Assembly (NCBI GenBank): GCA_030765065.1
Contig: CM060976.1
Location: 60,496,539-60,560,538, forward strand
From: Deroplatys truncata
Taxonomy: Eukaryota; Arthropoda; Insecta; Mantodea; Mantidae
Length of the DNA stretch: 64,000 nucleotides
Direction of reading: 5' to 3'
Shown: piece after piece, positions 10,469 to 21,230 of the stretch
How the letters are laid out: every line of letters starts with the position of its first letter
Position numbering within the stretch: the stretch's first letter is position 1
Notes under the pieces: generated by a model
Told to the model about the DNA's origin: nothing
Seen by the model: the letters and a program-made list of their open reading frames with translations, nothing else
Databases searched by the model: none
Program-made: the position numbers and the translations under genes

Positions 10469-11395
10469 GCACCACGAATGGGAGCCAATTTGTCGCGGTC
10501 AGTTCGTGTTATCTATTGCTGGGCGCCTGTTATTGTATTAATAGTTTGAATTTTGGGTTATTTGTCCTCCGGCTAGCTATTATTACTACTCAGTCGAGCA
10601 TATCTCTTGAACAGGGTGTGTAAACGGAAAGGATTTGTTACTGAAAGATAACACTGATAAAAGAATTTGTTTTTACACTTTTATTGCCGTCACATTTTTA
10701 TTCATTTCACATATTGACTCTTGATACACGCCAGACTGAAACTGTTATATTTTCTAATGTTACTATAATCACTTATTTGCTGCAGATTATTAATTCGCGT
10801 ATTTCACATTTATAACTAACTTTACAACGCAAGAGATTCTGTAAAACTGCACGACGTATAACGCGTGAATAATTCTCTTAAACTGTGCGACGTATAACCT
10901 ATGTATGATTCTGTTGGATTGAACGACGTATTACCCGCGAATCCTTCTGTTGGACTGAGCGACGTTTGCCTTGTGAATTATTCTGTCAAACTGTGCATTA
11001 CCCATCTCTGGCACGGAATTTATACTCCCTCACCCTGATATACCTAAACATCATAACAGAGCTGCTATTGGTTAAGAAAGCGCGCCAACATTAGCGTCTA
11101 TTTTTATATCCAATCAAAATTACGAACACATATGCTCTAGGGAAGATGTTCCCTCCATTTCTAAGAAAAGCGCGCTAATCTGACGTCATTTGCTTGTCTC
11201 TAATAATTGATAAACAACTCACCCCCTCGCTCATTGTTGCCCGCTCTTATTGTCAGTTTCAGTGAGGCCGTGTAAACTTATTTCCTAACAATGCTTATAA
11301 TTAACAAACATCCCAAATCATTGTCATACAATAATGTTAATTTATACTACAATCACTCTGGCATTCACAGTGTTGTGATATAAAATACTGCCTCA
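10469..11395 (-). mobile_element. Antisense LTR fragment inserted in gag
   Basis: On the reverse strand it starts TGAGGCAGTATTTTATATC (right edge at 11395), a start shared with the host element's LTR. It runs about 905 bases to CGCGACA at 10491, immediately followed by a primer-site-like TTGGCTCCCATTCGTGGTGC (10469-10488). The interior differs strongly from the host LTR and contains a 36-bp tandem array, so it is a related but distinct subfamily. It separates the gag frames at 10375 and 11503. Confidence 0.65.
10835..11006. repeat. 36-bp tandem array, five copies
   Basis: Units start at 10835, 10871, 10907, 10943 and 10979, exactly 36 bases apart. Each opens with a TTCTG/TTCTC-type block. 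The first four carry a CGACGT core and end in TGAAT-like sequence; the last is partial. Units are diverged, so the array is old. It sits in the middle of the antisense LTR fragment. Confidence 0.9.
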
Positions 11396-11485
11396 ATTTA
11401 GAGGAGATCCGTGGTTCAAATCCCGGCTATGGCATTGAATTTTTCAGTCATCTGATTCTACCGTTATTCTACCTTTCCAAAACTG
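11396..11485 (+). repeat. SINE family E fragment (3' half)
   Basis: GATCCGTGGTTCAAATCCCG, CTATGGCATTGAATTTTTCAG and CTGATTCTACC match the 3' half of the tRNA-derived SINE at 25340-25510 and its antisense copy at 56725-56935. It directly abuts the LTR edge at 11395. Confidence 0.65.
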
Positions 11486-12399
11486 TCCAACAAACGGCTT
11501 GTGTGAAAGAACAATTAATTCCATTTAGAGTTTTATTTATGAATAAGTTTTGGAATACTACGGTGGAACATAATATTAGGGAAAGCCTAAGTTATTCACA
11601 ATATAGTAGAGATGACAAGTTACCAATGACAGATTACCTTATAAAGTATGCAAGATATGTCAGATATTTAACTCCAGCCATGCATGAGGAATATTTTATT
11701 AGTTTAATTACCAGACAATGCCCTCTCCACATACAAAACTACATCCTAATTGCAAGACCTAAGACTATCTATGAGATGACAGAGCTAATATCATCATTAG
11801 AACAGCAATAAAATAGTAATAGTAGCGAAATTTGGAGTCCACACAGACGAGACAGACAAATTAGACGCGATAGGCGTAAAGAAATGCCTTATAATACACG
11901 CTATCACCATGAAAGTAGGATAAGTAATGAATTTTAGGGCCAAAATAGATTCAAATACACTACCCAAAATTACATAGATTCAAGACAACAAGGGAGACAG
12001 GAACATATAAATTATGTAAGAATGGAAAGGATGAGCCAGCAGAATTCTACTTCACCTAGGAGTAATAATCGATTTCAGCATAGCAGAAGTATGCAAAACA
12101 AGGGAAACTACCACAACTATAGTCACACAAACAACACAAATACAGAAGTATATACACGCGGAGGACATAGCTACTATAATGGGAGAAAACGAGTTAGGGG
12201 GCGAGGCTCATACACAAATGTTAATGAAAATGAGATAACAGTAAATGTGGTACACAATGTCAATCCTGCAATTACTGAAAATACTCACCAGGAAAACTAA
12301 GATGACGTTGCCTGACGTAGATTCTGGTAATACAGTACCTTCTGCTCTAAGTGGCAAAAATAAAATATCTACACATTTTAATTGTTACCGTCTTAATAC

Positions 12400-12640
12400 A
12401 AACACTGAGAATTGTGAAAATCAATATGAATCACCGTATATTCAAACTTTTATTGCAGGAAGGGAAGTAAATGTTGCAATAGATTCAGGATCATCAAGCT
12501 CTATCTGCCCAAAGAAATTTTATGATCAGCTGTTAAATGAAGGCCTAAAACTAATGTCAGCGCCAATAAATAATATTGTATGTAGGGTAGCCATAGGTAC
12601 AATGACCCAAACTACTAAATCTCAAGCATTGATACCTATA
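12400..12640 (+). pseudogene. pro: Retroviral-type aspartic protease remnant
   Basis: The frame 12245-12676 (143 codons) contains TFIAGREVNVAIDSGSSSSI at about 12450-12510. The DSG triplet is the catalytic motif of retropepsin-type aspartic proteases, and the following SSSSICP is in place of the usual (S/T)-hydrophobic flap lead. After it come NNIVCRVAIG and a hydrophobic IPIQIADI, as expected of the second beta-hairpin region. The protease would cut the Gag-Pol polyprotein in particles. It lies between gag and reverse transcriptase, the standard place. The frame ends at 12676 before reverse transcriptase begins, so the pol frame is broken there. Confidence 0.75.
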
Positions 12641-12727
12641 CAAATAGCAGATATTACAATATGTTGCAGCAGGTAGGAAACAGTTATGCAACAGAGATAG
12701 ACGACTGGAAAATACACACAGTCACTG

Positions 12728-13620
12728 ATGGCAAATACAATACTGAATGACCGCAAAAAGATAATAATGAAGAAGGTGCTAGAGGACAATAAGTATGTAT
12801 TCAATGAAATTCCAGGACGGTGTACATCATATATACACACTTTCACTGTAGAAAGTGTACCAATATTCAGAAGAAAATATAATAACCTACCAGTAAACCT
12901 AAGAAATGAAGCTAAAAATTAATAGCCAGCATGCTGGAAAATAACATCATTGAACTTAGCAATTCACAATATATAAATCGTGTTTGTTGGACGGTAAAGA
13001 AAGATAATATCACTATAGGTGGAAGATATTTAAATAAGTTCGTGCTACCAGACCACTTTCAAAATGAAAGTATAGAACAGACAATAGCAAAGTTATCACG
13101 TGGCAAATATATCTCTGCTTTAGATCTTACAGCTTCATTTTGGCAAGTCGAGCTAGATCCTAAAGTACGTGATTACACAGCCTTTCAAATATTTGGATTA
13201 CAGCATAGGTATTGTGTAAACCCATGTGGATTAAAAAATATTGCTAGTGGATTCCTCAGAACAATACATAGTATCTTTGGTGACACAGCAGATGATATCT
13301 TAATCAGATACACTGATGATTTTCTAATAATAAGCCAAACCTTTGAGGAACATTTAGAGAATGTAAGCTATGTATCAAATAAATTACATGAACATGGTAT
13401 GACCGTAAATATAAAAAAGTCAAAATTCTTGTACCTGAAATTACATTCCTGGGATATGTAATTAATGAAGTAGGCATTCGACCAGATGAAGAAAGAATAG
13501 AAGCTATATTAGAAATCCCACCACCTAAAAATATTCGACAGCTACGACGCTTATTTGGAATTTGGAATTATGAAAGGAAATTTCTACCAAGATACGTATA
13601 GAAGTAGAACCTTTAAGACA
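12728..13620 (+). pseudogene. pol: Ty3/gypsy reverse transcriptase remnant
   Basis: Three pieces are visible. Piece 12728-12922 contains FNEIPGRCTSYIHTF, the segment that precedes the fingers in Ty3-type enzymes. Piece 12931-13461 (176 codons) carries the polymerase core: KKDNITIGGRYLNKF (fingers), ISALDLTASFWQVELD (motif A with one catalytic aspartate), and YTDDFLI in the place of the usual Y-V-D-D box, so both active-site aspartates remain. From 13440 the reading frame shifts and continues as a thumb-like stretch with FLGYVINEVGIRPDEER until about 13540. The protein copies element RNA into DNA. A stop at 12920 and the shift near 13440 show it is dead. Confidence 0.85.
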
Positions 13621-14110
13621 GCTGTTAAAGAAAACAAATAAATGTAAGTGGACAGCAAAGCTACAAGAATGTTTTTAAAATGTAAGAAAGTTGTTTGTAA
13701 ATGCAATACTGCTAGAACGTCCAAGGGATGAATCACATTACGAGTTGTGTATGGATGCATCTTGTCAAGGATATGCAGGAATACTAGGACAAAGAGAACA
13801 TGACAACACATTTCATGTAATAAGTACTGCTTCACAAGGTTTAACCAATGTTGAAAGAAATGCATCCGTAACAATGTTAGAAATATAACCACTATATTTT
13901 TCATTACTTAAATTCAAAACATACATATTCCAGAAGAAAGGGAAATATATACAGATCATATTAGCCTGACTTTCATTCAGAAATGTAGGTTATATAGTGG
14001 CAAGTTAGCTAGAATGATTATCGCTATAATGGAATTTGATGTAGAAACTATACATATTTCAGGCAAACAAAATACATATAGGTATTTAATCACTACATTT
14101 AGTGATTTAA
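13600..14110 (+). pseudogene. pol: RNase H remnant
   Basis: Frame 13691-13888 contains HYELCMDASCQGYAGILGQR, matching the start of Ty3-type RNase H with its DAS aspartate and glycine-rich strand. HVISTASQGLTNVERNASVT then sits where the family has its S-x-x-L...E helix. The continuation to 14110 is in broken frames (EREIYTDHISLTF-like after a stop, with TDH as in the family's H-T-D-H box). The domain degrades RNA in RNA-DNA hybrids after reverse transcription. Confidence 0.75.
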
Positions 14111-14229
14111 TATCAAGAATCAACCACAACTAACAATTTCCTGAAAGCTTTTTCTAGACAATAATATGGGATTAAAGTGCTTACGATAGATATTCCATTG
14201 AAGAAAGAATTGTGAAATATTAAAGAAGA

Positions 14230-16600
14230 GCAAGATAAAGACATTAAACTAGCAAGTTTGAAAGAAACAGCTCCAAAAATATAAGAGGCAAAGAATAGTA
14301 CAATTGCTGTTAAAAATGGTATCTTATATAAGAAGCATGGAAAGGAGATAAAGAGGTGGAAAACGTATATTCCAACAAGTATGGAATTAGAAGGATAGAA
14401 CAATTTCATCTAGGATTAATACATGCAGCTTCAGAGAAGACAACCCTAACTATTTTGGAAAATTTATATATCTCTAAACTAGGACATAAAGTAAGGAAAT
14501 ACATATCGTGTTGCGACCTATGTCAAAAGGAAAAACAAATTAATGTGGCTTATGAATATACAACGAACTCAGTGCTTAGAGATAAACAAGATGTTTGTTA
14601 AGTTTAGATTTGCACGGTCCAATTATGCTGTTATGTGTTCCTTTTATGTTTTGTATCTGTGTTATACATCCAGCCAGTCACTTTACGTTGATTGTCCCCT
14701 TGCTTAACGCACTCTTTGGTGCTCTCTTTTTTTTCTCCTCTCTGGTTTGCTTACGTGGCATGTACTTTGGCCGTACGCGGTGAGTGGTGGATTTCTGTCG
14801 CATTGCAGGGATAGCTCTCTGCCCGGCAACAACTCATCCGGATTGTGGAAGTTTTTGTAATGAATTTAAGGAACGTCTTTTGTGATTTTCTGTGGATCGG
14901 CCTTATGTAAAGGTAGGCTTTGTTATCAGTTTTATATCTTGGTAATGGTGAGTGAATTTTGGGGCGGAAAACGTAATGTGTGTTTTAAAATACGAATTCG
15001 TAAAGTGACTGGCTCTTGGAATTGTTCATATGTTTAGTGTGTTTTGGTTCTTCTCTAGCTGAGTTATATTTTCAGTACGTGATTTTCAGTGCATAGTTAG
15101 TTTAAAATTACAGAAATTCTGTTGTGTTAATTATGAGAGCAGTAATTGCAGTTAAAACCCAATCATGCTGAACCCAATCATGCTGAACTTTCGTAACTGA
15201 AAACGGTTGGGTTGTAAAGTACATCTAGCTCAGCTGCACTTTGAAGCTCACTGTTACTAGAAATTCATAAAAGTCTGTTTGGGTCTTGATCAACATTCCT
15301 AGCAAGTCTTTGACTAGATAAACATAATTAAATATATTGGTCTGATGTTTATAGTGGCTTTGTTTTATAAACTTTCTAAATTGATTTTGTTTGTTGAATT
15401 TTTGGTTTTACTTAATTTTTGCTGTATTTAAAACTTGCCTTACTGCTCTGCTCATTTGGTTTTGGTTGGTTTACTATTTAAGCCATCTTTGTTTTACAGT
15501 TACTCTTTTAAGGTTGCTTTACGGTTCTGGTTATTAATGTTTGTTTATTATGATCATTAAAGTACCTCAAAAAAACTTATCTATAGTAGTATATTTTTGA
15601 GTGTTCTGGTTTCCATTTTGTTTTCCCCTACGGCACTCGTTAGGGCTTCCCTTTTCGCTTGGCCGGGGTTCCCTAACTCAGTCAAACCTTTCTTAAGCGT
15701 CTGCATGGTTTCGCTGCCTTGCTCCAGTGTTGTGTTTTGGGAGAAACAGCGGAACCATTGCACAATGCCTGTAGGTACATTTGGGTATACATTTTTATGT
15801 GTATGCTATGACGTATTCAGCAAATATGTACGAATATATGCACTCAAGAATGCAACCAGCACAACATGTTTAAACAAATTAACAAAATCATGTTTCCCAG
15901 AGGAAGGAATAGTTCAGGCTATACTTTGTGATACTGCATCAGTGTTTACCACTTCTAAATTTATGAATGGATCCAAAGATTTGGGAGTTAAACAGTATTT
16001 CTCATCAAGATATAGACCAAATGGCAATCCACTAGAGAGAGAGAGATAAAAGAAATTTCAAATTATCTACGTGTAGTGTGTCATAACAAGCAGAGCAGTT
16101 GATACTCATACATATATATTATTCAAAATCTACTTAATCAATCCGTAAATACAGTAACAGGATTTAAACCAATATAACTTCATCATGGAAAATCATACAA
16201 CACTTTGAGCAATAATGTACCAGAAGGCATTGAAGACCAATCAGTTAAATTGCCAGAAAAAGAGGAAAGTTTTAAATTAGCATTTTTCAAAATACAAGCA
16301 AAGGCGCTGAAGAGAAAACAAAAACATGAAGAAAGAAAAAAAAAGAATTTGGAAAGTAAAGATAGGAGATCAAGTACTAGTGAAGAATAAGAGGTTGTCA
16401 AATAAACTTCGAGGAATATTGGAGATTGTTTCTTAGTTAGCATGGACCTTATGAAATAATAAATAAATTTGGAACAGATACATACGAACTAAGGAATAAT
16501 AAAACAAATAAAGTAATTGGAAGATTCCACAAACAAATGTTGAAGCCATACAAATGGAAACAGTCTGTGGCACAAAAGAAACAGAAAAAGAAAATAAAGT
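14230..16600 (+). pseudogene. pol: Integrase remnant, split by a solo LTR
   Basis: The zinc-binding head (14356-14601) shows HLGLIHAAS and CDLCQKEK, the H-H-C-C pattern. The catalytic core opens with SLDLHGP (first aspartate, about 14602-14622). It is then cut by a 1136-bp insertion and resumes at 15769 with VGTFGYTFLCVCYDVFSKY. ILCDTASVF holds the second aspartate (about 15930) and NPLERE the glutamate (about 16035), so all three catalytic acids are visible. A C-terminal stretch around 16450-16550 has GPYEIINKFGTDTYEL, the GPY/F motif of Ty3/gypsy integrases. Integrase inserts the DNA copy into the host genome. Stops at 16048 and 16388 and further shifts disable it. Confidence 0.85.
14629..15764 (+). 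mobile_element. Solo LTR, 1136 bp, ATGC target duplication
   Basis: Begins TGTTATGTG and ends TTGCACA, with ATGC directly repeated at 14625-14628 and 15765-15768. Removing the insert and one ATGC restores an uninterrupted integrase frame across the junction, which fixes both edges. The interior is T-rich and non-coding. Near the 3' end is CCCTACGGCACTCGTTAGGG, shared with the unit at 57184-58630. Strand is set by the TG...CA ends and by the shared 3' block and is provisional. Confidence 0.8.
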
Positions 16601-16639
16601 ATCTGGAACGTAAAAGGGAATAGCAATGTAACTTAAAGA

Positions 16640-17257
16640 TTGTAATAATTATAGCCTTACAAAGTATTAAGAAATGGGTATTTAATAACTACAGTACAAT
16701 ATGCACAAAATCACTTAAATAATCCAAGGTACTATTTATAAAATCTTTACTAAATGTAACCAATTGCCAATATAACAAAAGGGAGTATAAACAAAATGAT
16801 GTCATAGAAGAAAATCCACTGTTAGTGAGAAAAACATAAGAAATCTGAACAGCAACTACATTTATAATATATAACATATAAATTGTTAGAAATATAAATA
16901 TGTTTAAGAAATAAGTTGTAAATAAAAGGGTAACAAGTTAACATGCCTAACTAAGTATTAAGTGTGTAGCAAATAGAATACTTAATAGTGGCTGTGTTAG
17001 TGAATAAACAAACTCAGGTCATTGAATACCAGATCGTTGACCTTAAAATGTGAAAAATAAAAGTGTTGAATATGTGGAAGACCAGAGATAGACTACTCTG
17101 CTACGTGAGTGTTGTAAAAACCAGTGCGTGTTACATAAAAAGTGACAGTGAGAAATAGCAAGTGTTATAATAAAAAGGTTATGTTTCTTTTTTTCAGGAG
17201 ACTTTCAGAAAATATTTAAAAGACAAAACAAAACGAACATAATTTTTAAATATTTCT
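16640..17257 (+). other. Retrotransposon 3' untranslated region
   Basis: AT-rich sequence between the last integrase piece and the purine tract. No env-like frame or membrane segment was recognised. Confidence 0.6.
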
Positions 17258-17266
17258 AAAAGGGGG
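17258..17266 (+). promoter_or_regulatory. Polypurine tract
   Basis: AAAAGGGGG lies seven bases before the shared LTR start. In LTR elements this purine run primes plus-strand DNA synthesis. Confidence 0.7.
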
Positions 17267-17273
17267 TAATTTT

Positions 17274-18130
17274 AGGCAGTATTTTTAACACTTAAATGAT
17301 ATCAGTCTAATTATAAAATATAATAATAGCCTGCCTTAAAGCAATGTGTATAACATAATATATAAAGTGTATATTACAGTCATTTTATTATGTACATGTA
17401 TAAAAATGTTATGTGAATGTATTACGTAGTTTAACAATGTAGGAGCTGTGAGAATAGAAGCAAGCTGCTTTTCGTAGCAAACAGAATTACAAAGTAGAAG
17501 CCGAAGGTTACTAACAATAAGATAACCTTGAGACAACAAATTAGAAAGTTTAAAAAGGCTACTAATAGTTCATGGAACAATAATAATGTAATATTTAAAA
17601 CAGTTTATAAATAGCCAATCAAAAACTAAAAAAGCTAACGGTTAAATAAAGGTATTCTATTGGAGTAGGCTTAGCTAATCAAACGGCAAACGGTACAAAT
17701 TCAAACGGTAAACGCTACAGGAAAGCGTGCCCAAGCAGTTCGGTTCGGTACGGGTCAGTGATTGTATGTGAGGCCTGAGAATTCATTATAGTGAGATAAT
17801 GTTTACCTGTTAGAAATTGTAATTAACAATAATCTCACAGCTCTATAGTAGGATACATCAGTGGAAGTGATATTTAATCGTGTGAAGGATTAATAAAAAA
17901 AGTTAAAAACAATTATAATTTGTGTAAGCCTTGTTCTTTAGCCGTACCAGCCCTGTTAAGAGATACATGTTCTGAAAATTTCTACTAACGAAGCCGAGGC
18001 ATGAATATATAATATTTAAATAAATAACATTAAAATAGTTATTACACATAAAGTAAACGTGGGGCGAATGCCACCGGAAAGGTTGTACCGTAAGTGGGGC
18101 GAACACTCCTAGAAACAATCTCCCGCAATT
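17274..18130 (+). repeat. 3' LTR
   Basis: Direct repeat of 8713-9480, starting AGGCAGTATTTTTAACAC; the first bases of the TG start are degraded. It continues past the point where the 5' copy stops. Blocks CGTGGGGCGAATGCCACCGG (18058) and GTACCGTAAGTGGGGCGAAC (18088) also occur, diverged, in the 33.4 kb LTR fragment. Confidence 0.8.
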
Positions 18131-18151
18131 TGGCATCCATTACGTGCGTGG
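18126..18151 (+). promoter_or_regulatory. Primer-site-like sequence after the 3' LTR
   Basis: AATTTGGCATCCATTACGTG resembles the LTR/primer-site junctions at 1787-1812 and 33440-33464 (TTGGCTTCCAAAGCGTGGGG on the reverse strand). A primer site normally follows only the 5' LTR, so its place here is odd. Confidence 0.4.
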
Positions 18152-19045
18152 TCTAAAACAGCTTCATATTTGTGCCTAACGTGGTGTAACCGCAACAACA
18201 ATTAAACTCCTTCAATGTTGAGATTTCAACTAAGAGAATATATCCAAAAACATATGAATTGGCTTTTCATCCAAACTTAAGAGTTAATATAAATGTTGTA
18301 ACTGCTTCATCAGCCATGACCCGGATAACGTACAATTACAAATACAGCGGAGACTATCTGTAACTTTATGAAGCAAGACTGTCGCCTCTGTCTTTTGTGT
18401 GGAGACGTTTTGTCTGTTGGCAGTTTCGTCTGCGCACAGCCTAAGAATGAGATTCAAACAGCTGGTTACTCGTGACCATAGGCATAGGGTGGGTCTTGTG
18501 AGATGGCTTTGTTACAAGATAATACTGAGAAGGAGCAACCACCAGGGCATCCTCTTGGTCTTGTCTAATGACGTGATAACGCAGAGGAGCCGCTTTCACA
18601 ACTACGTGCTTTGAAGTTCAACTTCCCAGCGCCCTAAAGGGTTGCGTCCTTCAGAGAAATGGTTCATGGGCTGTGTATCAAATTACATGCGAAAAGGAGC
18701 TTATCCCGCCAAAAAGGGTGCAGTAAATATAAAGTAATATCTGTGATTGTTCTTCAAATAGCAATTACCTATTCCACCCAACTGATGAACGCTCAAACTC
18801 CACCAAAACAAAACACACTCGTTAATGACATCTTCCATGCGTTTTAGAGTAAGTGTAGCCAACGTATTTTGAGCTTGGTTCAGTAAAGTGAGAGAACGTT
18901 TATTGTAGAGCCATCTAACTAAATGTATATTAATAATTATTTTGAAACTGAACTGAAGTATTATACCTATAAATATTAGTAAATTATTCAGGTAAGTGTA
19001 GCTGTAGACTGGGTATAAAAACGTTTTCAAAGTCATTCCGTAATA
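18152..19045. other. Unassigned intergenic sequence
   Basis: No repeat family or coding motif recognised. Short frames at 18399-18614 and 18659-18847 lack any motif. Confidence 0.5.
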
Positions 19046-19046
19046 A

Positions 19047-19049
<3 letters not shown>

Positions 19050-19081
<32 letters not shown>
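19050..19081. repeat. (ATT)n microsatellite
   Basis: Ten to eleven ATT units. It produces a run of asparagines on the reverse strand. Confidence 0.9.
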
Positions 19082-19083
<2 letters not shown>

Positions 19084-19164
19084 ATTTTTTTATTTTAAAA
19101 ATTCAAATTAAACTTCATATAATTTTGTACGTTTTTAAGATCTGTACTGTTAATACAACTTTTG

Positions 19165-19625
19165 AACTTGCTTTCTTTTACTAATTTTTTAACGACGGGT
19201 TAATTTTTAATGTGCACAAAACAAGTACATTAGCAAGATGAGCATCTGTAATAGTTAAACGAGATTTATTCTTAATAACATTCATGACAAAAACAGTTTG
19301 CTCACAAATGTATGTGGAGACAAATATGTGTACGAGTCTTGAAGCAAGATCATGAATTTCAGGAAACTGATCTGAAAGTACGTATTTCCAAAATTCAGTC
19401 AAATTAGAAGTGTGTGATCCAAAATTGCTTTTAAATTTAGCACAAAGACCTGGGAGGTTTTGAATACTTATTATGGCTATTTGCAAGGATGGGGATTATT
19501 TATGAGTTCCAGACTTTGAAATGCAAAATTTATGTTACTCCCTTCAGATTTGAGAGAGTTTGGGTGATAAATAGGTTCACATCGAATCTTGAGCATCCGT
19601 AGGTCATTCAAAATCCTTTGGCGGG
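19165..19625 (-). pseudogene. hAT-type transposase C-terminal remnant
   Basis: The frame 19181-19486 (101 codons) has FWKYVLSDQFPEIHDLASRL, then STYICEQTVFVMNVIKNKSR and LTITDAHLANVLVL. This is the dimerisation region of hAT transposases (and of the domesticated GTF2IRD2/ZBED-like proteins), in which S-x-x-x-C-E-x-x-F-S-x-(M/L) is followed by K-x-x-R-x-x-L. Upstream on the same strand (19630-19490) a second frame adds FNDLRMLKIRCEPIYHP-like residues before a stop. There is no start, zinc finger or catalytic part, so only the 3' end survives. The left boundary of R copy 3 follows at about 19690. Confidence 0.7.
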
Positions 19626-19691
19626 CTATTACATAGGGTTGGCCGTCCCGGTTTTAGAAGGATATAGTGATACATTAATTTTCCATACCTT

Positions 19692-20592
19692 TTTACTTTC
19701 TCTACTACGTATAGTAGGTAGGGGAAGTATTGTATTCCACCCAAAAATTCGATACCGAGATTTCACCGGAAATATATGTTTTGAGACCCCCTGAATCCAA
19801 AAAAAAGCATTTTTGGAAACATGTCCGTGTGTGTGTGTGTCTGTGTGTGTGTGTGTGTCTGTGAACAGCATAACTCAGAAACGAACAGTCAGAGAAACAC
19901 CAAACTTGGTATTTAGGTTCAGTATCTTCCAGAGATGCGACACGAAGGTTTTCAACAAAATCCCCCCACCCCAGAGTACCCTTTACATGGAAGATTTTTC
20001 GAACATTTTAATTTTCTCAAAAATGGCTCTAACGATTTTGATTAAAATATCAAATGTTTAAGATATTTTCATGACAAATAAAATGTATATCTTGAATTTT
20101 CTGGGAATGTCTCCAAAAGTATTCTCCATTGTGAACGACTTTTGCATAACTGGTAAACCATAAGAGACAAACAAAACTTTACTACACAAAAAATGTAGAT
20201 CGCGTTAAAATACACAATTTATGTCATATACATTTTTTTGTTGAGTGAACCATTTTCGAGATATTGCTTATTATTCCCTTAAATTTTTCAATACTTATTT
20301 TCTCAAATGGGAATTCGTTATTCATTTTTTGTCTTGGATATGTAAAGAGTATTAATCTGTGGCAAAGGGAATGGTGCTGCACCTAGCAACCAGCTATTAA
20401 GAGATATGTATGTGCTTAAAGGCTACTGTATTTCTATATTGCCCTTGAAAATATATATTCCCCTTACATCTACAAGAAACTTAGCAATAAGATAGAGTCT
20501 GCAAATGTTTATCTCGATTAACATGAAGTAGATGGAGAATAAGCGTTTGTAAAAATAGTTTGTACAAGAGTAGAGAAAGTCATGTGGTGTAA
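19692..20592 (-). repeat. Family R copy 3, near full length
   Basis: On the plus strand it runs from ACTTTCTCTACTACGTATAG to GTAGAGAAAGTCATGTG, then AACACATCAGA. Near the first edge is the perfect palindrome CTACTACGTATAGTAG except for its centre. Inside are a TG microsatellite (19822-19863), CAGCATAACTCAGAAACG and the ATGCGACACGAAGGTTTTC block. About 900 bases, no coding frame. Confidence 0.85.
19822..19863. repeat. (TG)n microsatellite inside R copy 3
   Basis: TG runs interrupted by TC. The same position is TG-rich in copies at 20848, 31485 and 43690, so it belongs to the repeat itself. Confidence 0.85.
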
Positions 20593-20705
20593 CACATCAG
20601 ATTTTTTTTAATAGAAGCTTGGTACTTTCTATATACGTTCCTCTTAGTATTTTAATACATGCGATCTAGTTTCGCCCTTCTACAACAAATTACTTTTGAA
20701 TTATT

Positions 20706-20931
20706 GTCCGTTTAACTTTCTCTACCGCTTACGTACGATAAGTACAGGAAATATTGTATCATATCCAAAATCCGTTTCATATTTCACCATGAATACAGGG
20801 TTTTGGTTCCCTGGACCCCCTCAAAAAACAGATGTTTATAAAAAGGTTTGTGTGTGTATGTGTGTATGTCTATGTCTGTGTATGTGTTTTGTAAACACTA
20901 AAATCGAAAACAATAAGTTAGTTGAATAAAT
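20706..20931 (-). repeat. Family R copy 4, first part
   Basis: AACTTTCTCTACCGCTTACG, ATATTTCACCATGAATACAGG and a TG-rich stretch correspond to the start of copy 3 as read on the plus strand. The copy resumes at 21231 after a LINE-like insert. Confidence 0.7.
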
Positions 20932-21230
20932 GACGCGGCTATTTCAACAGACACTTATACAAGATGGGTAAAAAAATTGATCCAACTTGTATGAGATGCA
21001 AAAGGGTAGATGAAGCCTCAAATCAGCTGCAAGCTAATGATTAAACCCTTTAATCATTGGTTTATGCACTTGCATGAACTTAATAACCTCTAAGTGAGAG
21101 AATTAGACTCATTTATAAGCGATGCAGGCATTATGAGAGACTGGAAAATAAAGGGGTGCACAATAGAACAGCAATGATCGAGGTGCTTAGGGCTTCGATA
21201 GCCTATTCCTTCTAAACCTAAATCTAAAAG
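20932..21230 (+). pseudogene. Possible non-LTR retrotransposon 3' fragment
   Basis: Across frames the plus strand shows YKMGKKIDPTCMRCKRVDEA, which resembles the C-rich HLxxMG(L/I)xxxPxCRxC segment after the RNase H/RT region of some insect LINEs. The match is short and the rest is broken by stops. It splits R copy 4. The sequences AATAAATGAC at its left and GATAAATACA at its right may be a diverged target duplication. It would be a 5'-truncated retroposed end. Confidence 0.45.

Larger units (their letters stand above)
9593..12300 (+). pseudogene. gag: gag remnant, interrupted
   Basis: Broken frames are at 9593-9784, 9866-10375, 11503-11811 and 12022-12300. The first two are rich in K, E, N, Q and S with coiled-coil-like spacing. 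The segment ending at 10375 carries LPLPYFNASSSPVQFIHDLVEYF, a pattern seen near the start of capsid-like regions in Ty3/gypsy Gag. Frame 11503-11811 (NKFWNTTVEHNIRESLSYSQ and later MHEEYFISLITRQCP) continues the capsid after the insertion. The last piece (12022-12300) is R/N/Y/G-rich, like a nucleic-acid-binding tail; I see no CCHC zinc knuckle. In the living element this would be the particle structural protein. Stops and a 1-kb insertion make it non-functional. Confidence 0.7.
8713..18130 (+). mobile_element. Degenerate Ty3/gypsy-type LTR retrotransposon with nested insertions
   Basis: Two direct repeats (8713-9480 and about 17274-18130) bracket gag, protease, reverse transcriptase, RNase H and integrase remnants in that order. 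Integrase last is the Ty3/gypsy arrangement. A purine tract AAAAGGGGG (17258-17266) lies just before the 3' LTR, as expected for plus-strand priming. The element is broken by stops and frameshifts in every gene. It is also broken by an antisense LTR fragment plus SINE piece in gag (10469-11480) and by a solo LTR in integrase (14629-15764). The 5' LTR lost about 100 bases at its 3' edge, so the normal primer site is missing. I see no envelope-like frame. I could not find a flanking target duplication. Confidence 0.85.

Noticed and set aside
10835..11006. CRISPR-like array
   Set aside because: Units are contiguous tandem repeats without unique spacers, in a eukaryotic LTR.
16640..17257. An envelope gene that would make the LTR element an errantivirus-like virus
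   Set aside because: No signal peptide, membrane segment or long frame between integrase and the 3' LTR.
8713..18130. Target-site duplication for the whole retrotransposon
   Set aside because: Bases next to the two outer edges do not match, and the 3' edge is uncertain.
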